Source of the DNA: Epiperipatus broadwayi
Lineage: Eukaryota > Onychophora > Udeonychophora > Euonychophora > Peripatidae
Direction of reading: 5' to 3'
DNA: 64,000 nucleotides
Assembly (NCBI GenBank): GCA_028023455.1
Contig: JAQFVV010012400.1
Span: 15,493,490-15,557,489, forward strand
Position 1 is the stretch's first letter, and every line of letters starts with the position of its first letter. Shown here piece by piece: positions 50,901 through 63,558 of this stretch. A program made the position numbers and the translations under genes. The notes beneath the pieces were generated by a model, which saw nothing but the letters and a program-made list of their open reading frames with translations, did no database searches and was not told the origin of the DNA.

Positions 50901-53355
50901 TGTTGATGTATAGTATTCTAATCCATATAATTATATACACACCTTTTCATTTATTTTTCTTTTTAAATAAGAACAAATGTTGATTTTATATATCCTAATG
51001 CAATAAACTAGTTGCATATACAAAAGATTGGCAATTTATTCCCATATTAAATGATTGTTTATAAAAATTTATATATATCACGTCTAATATTAGGCCGATG
51101 GTAAATAGTGTACTATTCAGGTAAACTGCTGTAATTTTTTTTTTTACTTCGTTAAAGCAATAATAAAGGTTATTGGCATACCACTAAAACCACACTAAAA
51201 ATAAATGTATCTAAAGAACAAAAATACTTGTTTAATATATGTATAAAACTGGAAGATATGTAAATGTGATGCTAATATTTATTTATTCAAATATAATATA
51301 AATTAATGCATAATATGCACATCATTAAACAATATTTAAAGTCTTACTCTTGAGTCATTGCTTTCCAATTGATATGATTTCCCTTACATATATATCTATA
51401 TACATTAGATTTATACATACACATAAAAATATAAACAATTTATTATAAGTAACAATTATATAGATATGGCCAGTTGCCTAATTAGAGTCTTTTTGTTTTC
51501 CCACTGAGCTGCTGACTGGAAGTAATTGAATATGATTTGTGCCATAGATATAGCTAATCATATGTATAGAGATATGGTGTTTTGACCTGTTGGGCAGAGT
51601 TAGAAAATGCTCCTGACTTAGGTATCTTGCACATGATCTGACCCGAGGTATTCAGGTTGGAATTCCCAGTCTGGTTGTATGAATTATGCAAATTGACCAG
51701 TACAGTATTTAGTTTATAGTATGTGTGTGTATGTAAATGTATAATTAGTTATATTATTCTTATTATCATGTATTTATAAAAGTATGCTAACAGTTTTATA
51801 ATATTCCTTCTGCTAAATATTTTATATCGTTTTATTTTATTATTAATTAAAAGTATTTTAAAATAAAGTGTTTGTTTGCTAATTATATTTTGATCACTTC
51901 TCTTATGGGTATACCACCACTAGTTGATCTGTAAGTATAAGAGCAGGCTTTAAGTGGTTTATTATAATTTACCTTCTTATAAATAAACAAGAGAGCTAGA
52001 AAAGGGTTAGAACAAGTGCTAAATGCATTTATCTGTCATCCAGGCATGCTAATTATAAATTTATGATTAGCTGGTGCTTGAGAGTTTACCTCAAGATAAA
52101 TAAAATGCTTTGGATAGCAGGAGGGTTGAATTTAGCAGCTAAGAAGTTCTATAGCCTGGAAATGTGGCACAGGTTATATTTCTTATAGCTACGATTCAGT
52201 TATAGGTACCATTGGTGATCTTAATCTTTTGTATGTAACTTCTCCCCTTGTTGGGCCGGTGTGCTGCAATATTAAATGTGTAGCTGGAGTGAATTGAGAT
52301 ACAATAATAACATTTTTTATATTTAAATAATCAGAGTGATCTTTCTCCCACCCATTTTAATATATACAGATTACAGTATACTGACTCAGATTCCTTTTAG
52401 AAGTAAATAAATTCAGACCATATAAGCTTTCTGGCTCATATTAAAATAGGTATATAAAAAGAAAAGAAATAATATAGGCAAAAGTAACCATATTGGGCAC
52501 CAAATAAAATAGCTATCATAACCTTCAAACTTTTATCAAGACAAATTTATTGATTTATTGAATGCTTATGTTTAATGGTGACAAATAAAACAGACCTAAG
52601 TTATTATTCCCTTTTTTTTTAGATTTACAATAATTCTATATTAGAATTATGAGGAAATAACCTTGACATTAACAAGGGTAGAAATAACAATATTGACTAT
52701 CTTTGGACTGAACAATTTAATTAATGATGGTTATATAGTGTACTCCTGACCATTATTTTCATCAAACATATCTAAATAGATAGGGTCTATTCCTTGCCAC
52801 TGTAGATGTATTTATAACATATTTGCTGCGCTGCAGATTATGGTACAATTCTAAAATGAGAAACATCTGTAGGTCATGTTCAAATCCATCTCTAGATTCT
52901 TAGATGTTAACTCCTCCATTCATTCACTACTATCTCAGAAAAAGAAAATGGGGAAAACTGCAACACAGGGTGTGTGTAATTCCTATTCTTAACTAGATTT
53001 TAAATGAGAGAGAGAGAGAAATGGTCAACTAGACTTAAAAATAATATGAATAAATTTACTCTACTTATATTGTATTTGGGGTTAAATCTAATGTGTAAAA
53101 TATATATATTTAGTTGGGTGTGTATTCATATCAGAGAAAATTCATTTAATTGGATTACATTTAATTTATAAGCTCCAATATGCTTATATTCTATATAAAA
53201 CAATCACATAATTATCATTATTCAACTTTGACTTTTGATAAAAATATAAATCAATCAATAAACAGATATAAGTTATAATAAATACTAATTACTAAATAAG
53301 ACATTAATTATAAGTTCTATTTGTTCTAATATTAAAAAAATTACATTAAGAATAT
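47931..53355. other. AT-rich interval with several short tandem duplications
   Basis: Tandem pairs lie at 48302-48505 (106 bp), 48656-48811 (78 bp), 49486-49589 (52 bp) and 50413-50508 (48 bp). A weak tRNA-like stretch lies at about 51590-51665, with GGGCAGAGTTAGAAAATGCT and GGTTGGAATTCCCA. No gene recognised. Confidence 0.5.
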
Positions 53356-53359
53356 ATAT
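53356..53359. repeat. Target-site duplication of solo LTR, left (ATAT)
   Basis: Matches 56352-56355. It lies in AT-rich sequence, so chance agreement is possible. Confidence 0.5.
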
Positions 53360-56351
53360 TGAAACGGTTGTCTTCAAGTCCCTCACCGTTTCACCAACCA
53401 TCCTAATAACCCACTCGTCTGTGCTAAGTTCAAACCGTTTAATAAGTCTAAATAAGTTTTGCTAAAATGCAACACCTATAAACGCTTATATCACACATCG
53501 AAAGACCTATAAGGAAAGTATTGCCAGAGTTTAGCATAATTTATCGTAATATTTTTAAAAGTAATAATGTAGCATCAATTTATTAATTTATTACTTAAAT
53601 TCGTATGTGGGAATATAATCCACCTATATTGAATATACATATATAGCATAGTGGCGTGATTAAAATATTTATTAAATTTTAAGTTTCATTTTTATTATAA
53701 ACAATTTAATGTAAAACACATTGAAAGGGTGATTGATTGCAAATCCTGACAGTTTCTTTTTAAAGAAAATTTTTTTTTCTAAAATAAAAGTTTTTCGGAT
53801 TAAAAGTTTAGTAAAGTTTTTGCTGTAAACAATTGTATCAGTATATGCCACACCTGCCTTAGGTTTCAAAAGAAAAGCCAATTTTAAAATAATCTAGCTA
53901 ATTGATTCTAAATATTTTGGAGACCTCGCTAATTAAAAATATGTTTACAGCAGGGATTTTACACATAAATTATAAAATCAGAACAAAATTCCTGACTAAT
54001 TAAAAATAAAATCTAATATCGGATTAAACTGATTAAAATTGATTTATAAAAGTTGATAATCGGAAAAGTTATAACACCTAAAAGGATCAGCATGTTTGAA
54101 GTCAACCACTAATTTCATAGCAAATTAAAAATTTTGTAATCTTGATGGAGATGAAATTCCAAGTGTGGGCTGATAAGGCGTCATTTAAAAAGGCCATAAA
54201 GGGAGGAGCCTCTTAGATCTTTATTTTTGAAACCTGACAGCTTTGAATCTTTGAAATCTTTACAGCTTGAATGCTACATCTGTGAAGTTTTGCCTTCTTT
54301 GACATCAAGCTTGGAATCCAGCGATCCTGAACCAAAACAACCTGAACATTTTGACATCCAGTTAAGACAATAATTTTTATATCGAAATCCTAAAACACAC
54401 CTGGCTAGCCCAGAGTGAAGGCGATAGGCCTTACTCCATCCAAAACCACCATCACCAGTACCCCATAACAGCCCGCTCTAACCGGAAGAAGATACCACAA
54501 GCCCCACAAAGACTCCCGTAACTCCAGCTCAAGTACTACAAGATGACCGGTAACCTCACCATTTCTAACTGCAGTTCAATATATTAATTTTCCTTTAAGT
54601 CTAGACTTATAAAATTTATTTTAATTCTAAAATCTTGAATTCAAGTAAATTGCTAAATGTAAAATTTTATTCTTAAATTTAATTATATAATTCTGACCTA
54701 CTTTCTAATTTTCCTAACTAAATAATTTTATTTTCAATTTTCTCACTGCAGTTGTGACTATGGTTTCTTTATTTTTTATTTTAAAATATAAATTATAGCT
54801 AATCCCAAACAGCATTCAATATTAATAATAGAGAGAAGGAGAATGACCCCTCTTCATTTAATAATTATTTATCGTAGCTTAATGCACGCTGTTTCGAAAC
54901 CCTCTTAAATAACTGTTAAGAATTGGCTATGTGCTGATTATTATTTTGACCTTGATTATTTAATTATTTGTTGGCAATTTTAAAATGGGAATCTTGTTTT
55001 AACCCAAAGTAAATTTCAATTTAAGTTTCACTAAGCAATATCCAAGCCTTGAATAAGTATATTTGTTATTTATTTCATTTTGTAAAAGCCCTCCAAATAT
55101 ATTTTTTCCCTTTTTCTGTTTTATTAATTAATCGCGTAATCAAATGTGTTATTTGAGATTGAAACTAGAAAGCAAAGAATATTTAAAAGTACGCCCACGT
55201 ATAGCATATGATATTAAAAATGCTATATTAGAGTTGGCGCTAATGATTCCACTGATTAGCTATCGTTCTCGTGGCTAAATATTAAATTATTTCAACTCTT
55301 TTGCTTGGCGGATGTGATAATTTTATTATACCTTTAAACTTTCTCGTTATGTTGCATTTTTCTTTAAGATGGGACTCGGAACGGCCATCCCTCTTACACT
55401 CCTTGGGTCGCACACGAATAAGACCTGACGTCAAATTCCAGGCAATAGTGTTAGCTACCCCAACCCTCTTTAGCAGCATGGCGATCGGTCATAGGGCTCC
55501 GGTGTTGATCACAAAACCCTAAATATTAATCCATCCGCAGAGCAACATTTATTATAACGTTTACCAGCGCTATAGCGCATTGGTTCTTTTGGTTGCCAAC
55601 TCTTCCTCCCTTAAATTAAGTTTCAGCCATTGTCTGACATATTCAAGAGCTAGTTTCGGTCTCATGTACAATAGTTTGAAATAATAATATTATAGATAAA
55701 TTTGACTTTAAATGTTTCACATATATGAGAAAACAAGGCTTCGTCTGATTGCTTAGCTGAAAACCATGGAATAAGAGGGATTAGCATAATCTGCCCCATA
55801 GCTACAATGCAGTGACTGATCAATAAGATAATAAAGCAAATGATGAAAACAATATTTAACTTCATCAAATAAAATAACAAATGTAAAATAATGTTAATTG
55901 TAAGGAGAGAAGGTTAAAGGCTCTAAAATGTTAGATTAGGATTTTAATTGTAAATAAGAATAATATAGATAAAATCGTCAAATTTAATCTGAAAATAAAC
56001 ATACAATTTAATAAATTACTCTGATCTCGATCTTATTTATTTCAATCCAATTCAAAATTCTCTATATTATATATGTGATTTATGCATTAATTAGTTTTAA
56101 ATATATAAGTTAATAAATTCATTTTTTTTGTTATGATTCTCATTGCTTCTCCGTGACCTATGTGGCGTGTGGAAAGAGGTATACTATGTAAGTTAAGGTG
56201 GTCATTCGTAGGGTCTTGAGTCTTGGAATCCTGGCTTACGAGTTGAAGTGCGGTCGGACTCGGGATGTTACAGTCCTAGTCTGGTCAGCTTCGGTCTCTT
56301 TTGCTTGGATTCTGAATTCTGTTACGCGAATGTACAAACTTGACTGTTACA
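53360..56351 (+). repeat. Solo LTR of the long-LTR family (2992 bp)
   Basis: Collinear with the LTRs at 8585 and 17039: TGAAACGG start, CATCTGTGCTAAGTTC-type block near 53420, 'gtggtcattcg.agggtcttgagtcttggaatcctgg' near 56200, and the same CTTGACTGTTACA end. It is clearly more diverged than the other two, with several insertions and deletions. No interior sequence is attached on either side, so it arose by recombination between two LTRs. The first bases form a short inverted repeat (TGAAACGGT / ACCGTTTCA). Confidence 0.85.
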
Positions 56352-56355
56352 ATAT
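56352..56355. repeat. Target-site duplication of solo LTR, right (ATAT)
   Basis: Matches 53356-53359. Confidence 0.5.
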
Positions 56356-59300
56356 ATTATAACGTTTTCCGTTTTGCTAGGCCTCTACACGCTAATATAA
56401 ACTGCACGCGAGTTGATCAAGCTATGTTAAAAAGAAGAAAGTTGTATTTCAATTTCTATTAAAAACATAGCTATATTTTCTGATCAACTCAGCCTTGTAA
56501 TTGTTGAGAATTATGCTATTGATGAGATCAGCTTTTAATTTATTTGAAAGGCACCAGAGTTCTGCAAGAACCCCCTGAACCGTCACATAGCATCTGGCAA
56601 ACAAAAAAGAAAAATACTTTTAAACTAATAGGTATTGCATCATACCGTAACGAGAATTTTTTTTTTTTTATTATTATTATTCCTGGGCTTATTCAAACAT
56701 ATTGGCAAAGGTAAATTACATTCTTAAATCTTATTAAACTAATAATAAATTTAATAATAAAAAATAATTATTATTAATAACGGACAAATGAAAATTGATA
56801 TTAGAAATATAACAGATTAAAAATCTGTTTAAGTTAAAATGAGAGTTCCTAATCAAGTAAATTAGAGAGAACACATATTAATTCAAATATGACGCAATCA
56901 ATAAAATAAAATAATTAATTAAAAAGTTCTGGTATAAACAAAAGTCTCTTGTACAGAAAAAATGAAAGTCTCTATCGGGATTATTTTAAGACTTGTTTGC
57001 AAACGCTTAATTTTGTCACAATCAGGAATAAGTAGTCTTAACTTACCAGTAAGTTTTGTGAATTCACGAAGGTTGTAGATAACTATGCATAGTTTTTCGG
57101 GGTTGAATTGAGCTCACGGCCTTTGATTATTAATTGATCTTGGTGCTGGTTCCATAGGCTAGTCGTGTAAGCTTCTCAGGTGTCCATCGGTAATGATGTC
57201 AGCTAAAGCTCCGGTCTACTCTCGTATGAATAACTTTTTCATCGTAAAATGGTCTGGATTCTTTAATCCAAAACCAACCAAAAGAATATCAGCTAAACCA
57301 AGACGTTCCTCCCACCGAATCCCTCCTTTTTATACTAGAGGTCCAGTTTTCGGACTTCTGCGCATGTTAATATCATGGCATTTTGTGTTTATAATCTTAT
57401 ACAGTCTTTATCATTTTTCAATTACTAAGTTCTCTTTTTTTTTTTATCAAGTTTTTCGGCCATGTTTAATTAGCTAAAATATTTTTCTTTTAGCTTATCT
57501 TTTTACTTGCTTTTGGAATTCTTTTGTTCTCTCCAATTCTACTTTTATTTCCAATTACGTAAAAAAAAAAATACGAAAAAAAAATTTAACTTTCATTGTA
57601 AGTTTTTTTTTTTTAAAAAAAATTATATTAAAAAAAAAAATCTAAATTTACTTTTTTTTTTTTAGCTTTTACCAAATGCCAATATATTTGCAACGTATAT
57701 AAATAAACATTACAATATATATATTTAAGGGGGGGAAAGTTAACATTGTTCAGAGAAAATTAATTTTAATTTTGCTATAATTATTTTTTTTTTCCAGTAA
57801 ATACCTTTTATTGCAAATAAAATTGATCTTACCACATCATCAGAATTCTTATTTTACCCTTCAACTCATTAAAAACAGGTCTAGACTCTTTTAAAAACAA
57901 CATTGATTTATAGAACACTTACTATCAGGAAAGTCTAAGACTTCATTTGTTGTACCTTTTTTGATTTCTTCTCCAAATGGTATGACTAAATTATGCATTC
58001 ATCATGGATAAGTTGACAAAAGTCATGTGAAAGATGACAGATATTGCTTGTTCTAATTCATTAATTGTTTATGCATACAGGAATTACATATTTTTAAAAT
58101 TGGCTTCAGGAGGAGGCTACATAGTTTCAAATTTAATTAACCAATGTACTAATAAAAATGTTCACCCTAGTATAGCAAGCTTGGTTTTTCATATTAACTG
58201 CAGTTAATAGTTTGCAAATTAACTGCTTCTTAAATAATTAAAAAGTCCATTCTAATCAACTTAATTTTCTGGAATGCTGTTATACAAAGTTCTTGCTGGT
58301 TGATGTGATCCAAAAGTTCTTGATGATCATGATGTTACATCTTTTTTAAAGCAAAAAAATTCTGTTTAAAAAAACTTTTTTAAAAAAGGCATCAATTGCA
58401 AATTTTTTTTTAGCAATACTATTCAAATTCCATGCAACAAATCCGAATGCCTTTATCTAATGTTACAAATTCGTTTTAACTAGTTAGATTTAAATTAAAA
58501 AACAAAAACAAAATGTATCTTGTTGGTATGAAGGTAGAATGAAAGAAATGTATAGCTTGTGACTTTTATAATAATAATAAAAATAGATCTGGGTACTTTT
58601 GCTTATATTATTTTTTACTTTCTCTTTTATGGTCATGGTCAGAATTTATTTATTTCTAAAAGGAATCTGAACTGGGATAATATATATATGTATTATAGTT
58701 TTAATTTAGATAAAAATTTGAAAACCATTTTTTCTGAAAATACTAGAATTCGTTCTTGCCAAAGTCAGTTTTTGCATAAATCCTAAGTTTATTTTATTGT
58801 TATTTAGATTTTTTTAAAAATTTGGTTAATTTTAAAAAGATACAAAAAAAGGATTTTAAATAAATAGATATGTCAACTTCTTAACTTCTTGTGCTCCATT
58901 GCGCAGCATGCACTCTTCAAGCACTCATCTATGATGTATTATTTTCTTTCTTTACTGACGTAAAAAGTGTAAGCATGACATCAATCAACATATGGGCATT
59001 TGATAGCTCAATGTCTTTGCTTTCAAACGATGTTTACTTAAAAAAAAATGGTTGAAATTTGGATTTTTGGCAGTGGTTTTAATCGACAACAGTATTTAAT
59101 TTTTTTTCTTTTTTGATAACTTTTGTAATTTCACACAAAGTAATAAAAGAAAAAAAATAGTTTACTGAATGCAAGTCAACATTTTTCGTGTGTTATTCCA
59201 AACAAGGCCTACAATAAAGCTGCAATGTAATACTTGTAAGTAAAATTTTTAAATTTTTTTTTAATTTTTTGAAAAAATATATTTTTTATTAATTTTAGTG

Positions 59301-59677
59301 TGTGTTAGTTTGTACTTATATATTTATTTATGCTCATATAGAATTTATATCTATCGAAAAATTAGTATGTCTTAGTTTGTAGTTATATATTTATTTATGC
59401 TCAAATAGAATTCATTTCTATTGTAATTTTCTAAATTTCTACCTATACTAATCCACTTATTTTTATAAAAATAATGATTTTCAAAAAATATAATAATTTA
59501 TTATTTATAATTATTTTTATATATGTTTGTGTTTGCAAGTAATGAGTTATAAAAGTAATAATCAAATGTATTCAAAGATTGCATATAATCAAATTCTGTT
59601 TCTTGTTTATGTTTTTGTTCATTAAACCACTAAGCATCACATGATTACTATCTCATACTAGCATATAATTGTTTATA
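56356..59677. other. AT-rich interval, small duplications only
   Basis: An imperfect hairpin with GAGTTGATCA...TGATCAACTC lies at 56411-56490 and a 67-bp tandem pair at about 59297-59430. The 94-codon frame at 57193-57477 has no recognisable motif. Confidence 0.45.
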
Positions 59678-59912
59678 AACAAGGCAAAACTCTCTCCATA
59701 TAGTGGTGCCACCCTGTGCTTTCAGATCCAAAGGTGCAGTGCTCTCAGATCCAAAGCTCCTCACTGACGATGGCCACAAGCCAGAAACTAGTCTGGGGAT
59801 ATTGGATGAGTATGCATTAGATAGGGATTTTATGCACAAGCCTTCTGGCATCCATTGATTACTCTGTTTAGCACAGGGTGGCACTACTGTATGGAGAGAG
59901 TTTTGCCTTGTT
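59678..59912. mobile_element. Small hammerhead element with inverted terminal arms, copy 2
   Basis: Arms 59681-59720 and 59870-59909 are complementary over 40 bp with few mismatches (AAGGCAAAACTCTCTCCATA against its inverse). Between them are a duplicated CTnTCAGATCCAAAG block, a well-formed hammerhead and the GATATTGGATGAGTATGCATT segment shared with copy 1 at 21.8 kb. No protein is encoded. Two copies in one window show it is a repeat family. It resembles small non-autonomous retroposons with hammerheads. Confidence 0.75.
59758..59799 (+). ncRNA. Hammerhead ribozyme (type I, minimal stem III)
   Basis: All conserved parts are present: CTGACGA at 59764-59770; stem II TGGC/GCCA (59771-59774 and 59780-59783) with loop CACAA; GAAA at 59784-59787; stem III a single C-G pair with TA between (59788-59791); and cleavage triplet GTC at 59791-59793. 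Stem I pairs TCCTCA (59758-59763) with TGGGGA (59794-59799), six pairs including one G-U. Cleavage is expected after C59793. The single-pair stem III is a feature of retroelement hammerheads, which often act as dimers. Confidence 0.85.
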
Positions 59913-60282
59913 TTTGTTTATTCTTGTTCATGCTTTGGTTTTGCTATATGATTCATAACATTATTTTCAAGTCTATAGCTAACAAATGGACTATATGCAA
60001 ATAAATTATATCTACGTGATACAATAAATATAACAGCATCACTTCTGTGCATAATGAATATAAACATCACTTGTGTGCATAAAGAATATAAACATCACTG
60101 GTGTCCATAAAGAATATAAACATCATTGATGTACACAAAAAAATATAAAATAAAGAGATGAAACTTATTTCATCAGTGATATAGATAGTAGCCTACAATT
60201 TCTAGTTTTAGATAGACAAGAAGCCAATTGCTATGATGACTTCTTTTGTATCTTTTATTAGAATGAATCTTTTTTTATATAG

Positions 60283-60369
60283 ATGCCTTTGACACTTGGG
60301 GTACAAGATAAAAATGAAGTAGTCATATCTGACTTCTTTTGGAGATTGTGAAGCTGTGGATTATCTCAG
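60283..60369 (+). other. Exon-like block with good splice sites
   Basis: An 87-bp block preceded by a T-rich tract and ATAG and followed by CAG then GTAAGT, a near-perfect donor. All three frames contain a stop; the first reads MPLTLGVQDKNEVVISDFFW, then two residues and a stop. If real it would be a terminal-coding, untranslated or non-coding RNA exon. Chance is likely. Confidence 0.2.
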
Positions 60370-60926
60370 GTAAGTCATATTATACATGTTTAGAAAGATA
60401 ATTTTGTGAGGAATACAAAGAAATTATCACTGAAGATGTAATTTGAATTTTAGTTAATGTTAATTTCCAAATTATGAACAAACAATAAAATAATTATTTC
60501 AGATGTGAAAATTTATTTTTTCCTTATTTTTTATATAGTTATCATTATTTATTTTATACTTATGATTTTTCTTAATTTTTCTAGTTTCTAGCAATGTAAT
60601 TGTTTTTGCTCTAACATAATTAAAACAAGTTATTGTGAAAATTGTGTCTCAGGCCAGTATTTTAAAAAATTTGAATATGGTGGCTTAGTCCGAAGAAGTT
60701 AAAAACAAGCTAACTTGAACTAGCTTGCACCTTTCTGAGGGTTATAGTTTTATTTAAAAAATCTAAAAACAAAATCTGGCTCCAATATAAATTAAAATAT
60801 TATACTATTCTTTGTTACTCTTCAATTGAATTAATTATATAATTGATTATGAATTGAAGGAGTTCTAGGGCTAAGGAAAAATGAACAGACAACTCATTTC
60901 AGTTGGATTTATTAATTTATGTGTAT

Positions 60927-60968
60927 TATTATTATTATTATTATTATTTTATTATTATTATTATTATG

Positions 60969-61019
<51 letters not shown>

Positions 61020-61024
61020 TTATT
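60927..61024 (+). repeat. (ATT)n microsatellite
   Basis: About 98 bp of TTA/ATT repeats with two interruptions. The tyrosine-rich open frame across it is an artefact of the repeat. Confidence 0.95.
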
Positions 61025-61114
61025 TTTAAATGTATGTGCATGTACTGTATATACTTATTAATATTAATAATTTTAATTAGTCATTCATTAGACTAGAGAT
61101 TATCCACATAATGA

Positions 61115-61417
61115 ATAATATTTCTGTAGTGTAATTTTCACTGCACAACTCTCACACAAGGTACAGACTTATTTTTATCTACTTACAACTGTGTGTGGGG
61201 GTGGGGGGTGGGAGGTGTAATCATAAACACCAAAGACGTGAAAAGATATATGACCCCCAATATGATGAATACATCGTGGGAATCATAAATCTTTTTTACA
61301 TGTCTTTGATCATATATTTATGATTATATCGTTCCTCAAGGTGTTAAAAGCAGATAGAAAGCAGTTCTATTTTGCTTGAGAGTGATGTAGTGAAAATTAC
61401 ATTACAGAAATATTATA
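61115..61417. repeat. Fold-back element with G-rich centre
   Basis: Arms of about 61115-61184 and 61349-61417 are complementary (ATATTTCTGTAGTGTAATTT against its inverse). The loop contains GGGGGTGGGGGGTGGGAGG at about 61197-61215. It is immediately next to the ATT microsatellite. No hammerhead core was seen. Confidence 0.7.
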
Positions 61418-63558
61418 CAGTATATACTTATTTGAAATGTTTCATAAGTATGTTGTTTCAACCACACTCCCCTTTTAAATAAAGAATAATCTGAGTGAGT
61501 ACTGTTCTATTAGCCGGTGTCAGCTGCTTGATAGCATTGTTGCTATGCAAAAACACAGAAATATAATATTACCAGCCCCAACCCGTTATTTGTAAAATAA
61601 TAATAATCATACAGGTTAATGTAATTCATTTATTTCCTTAATAAATTATTGTAATTTATAACAATTTTATGTTGAAACTGTAAGATTCAAGTTCGAATCT
61701 TAGTTTCACCTCAGTCATATTTGTTCTATTGTCTTCTACCCACTCCTCCATCCCACCTAAATTTAAGCCCTCAATATTGGACTGTGTGCATATAATAGTA
61801 TTAGTTATACATATAAAAGCTTGTTAAATATGCCTTGTGCACACACACTCCAATATGAGATATTAACGCACTGAAATTAATTTATTAACTTTAGAATATT
61901 TAATATTTTGCGTTAATAATTATTTAGGTCCAGGTTATATAACATTTTAATTTATAAAATCTAAAAGTTCTTTTAATCTTTTTAAATGTTTAAATGTATT
62001 TAAAATAGAAATTCCCCTGCTAAGTAAAATTGTAAGTCATAATGAGTGGGAAGAGACAATAGAATACTGAGAAATATTCCTAAAAGCTTTTAATTAGTTT
62101 TAAAGAAACATCTGCAGTATAATGAGGTCATAAATGAAATACATAATAAAATAAAGTAAAATATTCAGATTGAAATGACAAATGGAACATGTGCTCTTAA
62201 TGCACTATTTTACCTGTGGATATTTGAGTGGATCAAAAAAGTGAACAAATACATAATGTCAGATCAATTCAAAAGATAAAGAGCAAGGGAGACAAAAGGT
62301 ATATAAAGTCTTGTTAAAAGTAAAATGGTGATCTCTCTATATATCTAGCTGAATCTCCCAATGTCAGGCTAAGTTAATATCTAATGTCTAATCTCTGATC
62401 TGCCATCTGCTTTTTCATTAAAATATGCTTTTCCAGTATAACATTGCAATGTCTGAGTAGTAGGTGTACTCTATTCTCCTTTGGAGAGTGGGAGATGCAC
62501 TGGATCCCCTATTTGCTTTTAAAATGAACTGAAATCATCTGCTGTAATCCATGTACTGCTGCCTAATCAACTGCTGCTTACAATCATGCCCACTAAATGA
62601 ACAATTAAGGAAAAACTACTATGTCCTACTTCCTGAATGAGAGAATCATTTGGAAACATGCATGTTCTGCTTAAATCAAAGGTAACCGCTACCCAGAATC
62701 TCTAAGAACTTTCACACTCTTTATTCAAACTAAAAATCCTTTTAAACCACTAAACTTCTTAAAATCTACAACCTTTAAAATGTTTAATTACTATACAATC
62801 TTTCCTTTTCTTTGGGTATCCATTCATATTAATATTTATTTATTGATGTAATTAATTTCATGCCTCAATAATTTCTGACCTAGCCTCTTAACTTTATTAA
62901 ATGTTAGCTTTCGCCAAAATGCATGAGGTTATTAGATAATATATTTATAGTAAACTCATCTTATATTTATAAATCGGCTAGCTTGGAAATGATATAATCT
63001 TTATATTTTGTAAATTATTTCTCGGATGCATCTCATTTTATATTAATATATTTATGAATCGGCTAGTTCGGAAATGATATAATCTTTATATTTTGTAAAT
63101 TATTTCTCGGATGCATCTCATTTTATATTAATATGCTTTCTTGTATCTTCTTATATTTTAATGAATTATCTTAGCTTCAAAGATGCATCTAACTTTCATG
63201 ATTAACTATGAGGGTGGGTGTACCATAATTTGTGTGGGCGGATATTTTAGCTTAACAATAGAAATATGCTAGAATTATAATCTTTACCCTTTTATTATTA
63301 ATTTCAATTGGTATCCATTGAATTTAACTTTATAATTAAACCAATCTCATGTTATTTGAGGGCTTGTAAGTTAATCACTCATAAATATGGGTCTCAGGAG
63401 TGAGTTATCATTTATTAGCAATTAAATATAAATCCTGTTCTATTATCAAATGATAGGTGTTATGCCAAAGTTTTTCTCTTATTTTAAGCCAGGGAAATCA
63501 CCGGATACCTATGTTTAAAGATATCATTTTACTCCATATGGAAGGGCATAGTTCAAAG
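61418..63558. other. AT-rich interval with an 85-bp tandem duplication
   Basis: A unit containing AATCGGCTAG begins near 62962 and recurs from 63047 to 63134. An isolated B-box-like AAGTTCGAATCTTAG lies at about 61691-61705 without an A box. No gene recognised. Confidence 0.5.

Larger units (their letters stand above)
59913..61114. other. AT-rich interval with small repeats
   Basis: A 28-bp unit (CATCACT-TGTGCATAA-GAATATAAA) is repeated about four times at 60037-60140. The other contents are listed separately. Confidence 0.5.

Noticed and set aside
51590-51665. tRNA-like sequence with GGTTGGAATTCCCA
   Set aside because: Only weak box similarity, no acceptor stem, no second copy in the window.
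57193-57477. 94-codon plus-strand frame
   Set aside because: First part looks coding-like but no family or conserved neighbour could be recognised; left unannotated.
60881-61096. 71-codon frame rich in tyrosine
   Set aside because: It is the (ATT)n microsatellite read in one frame.
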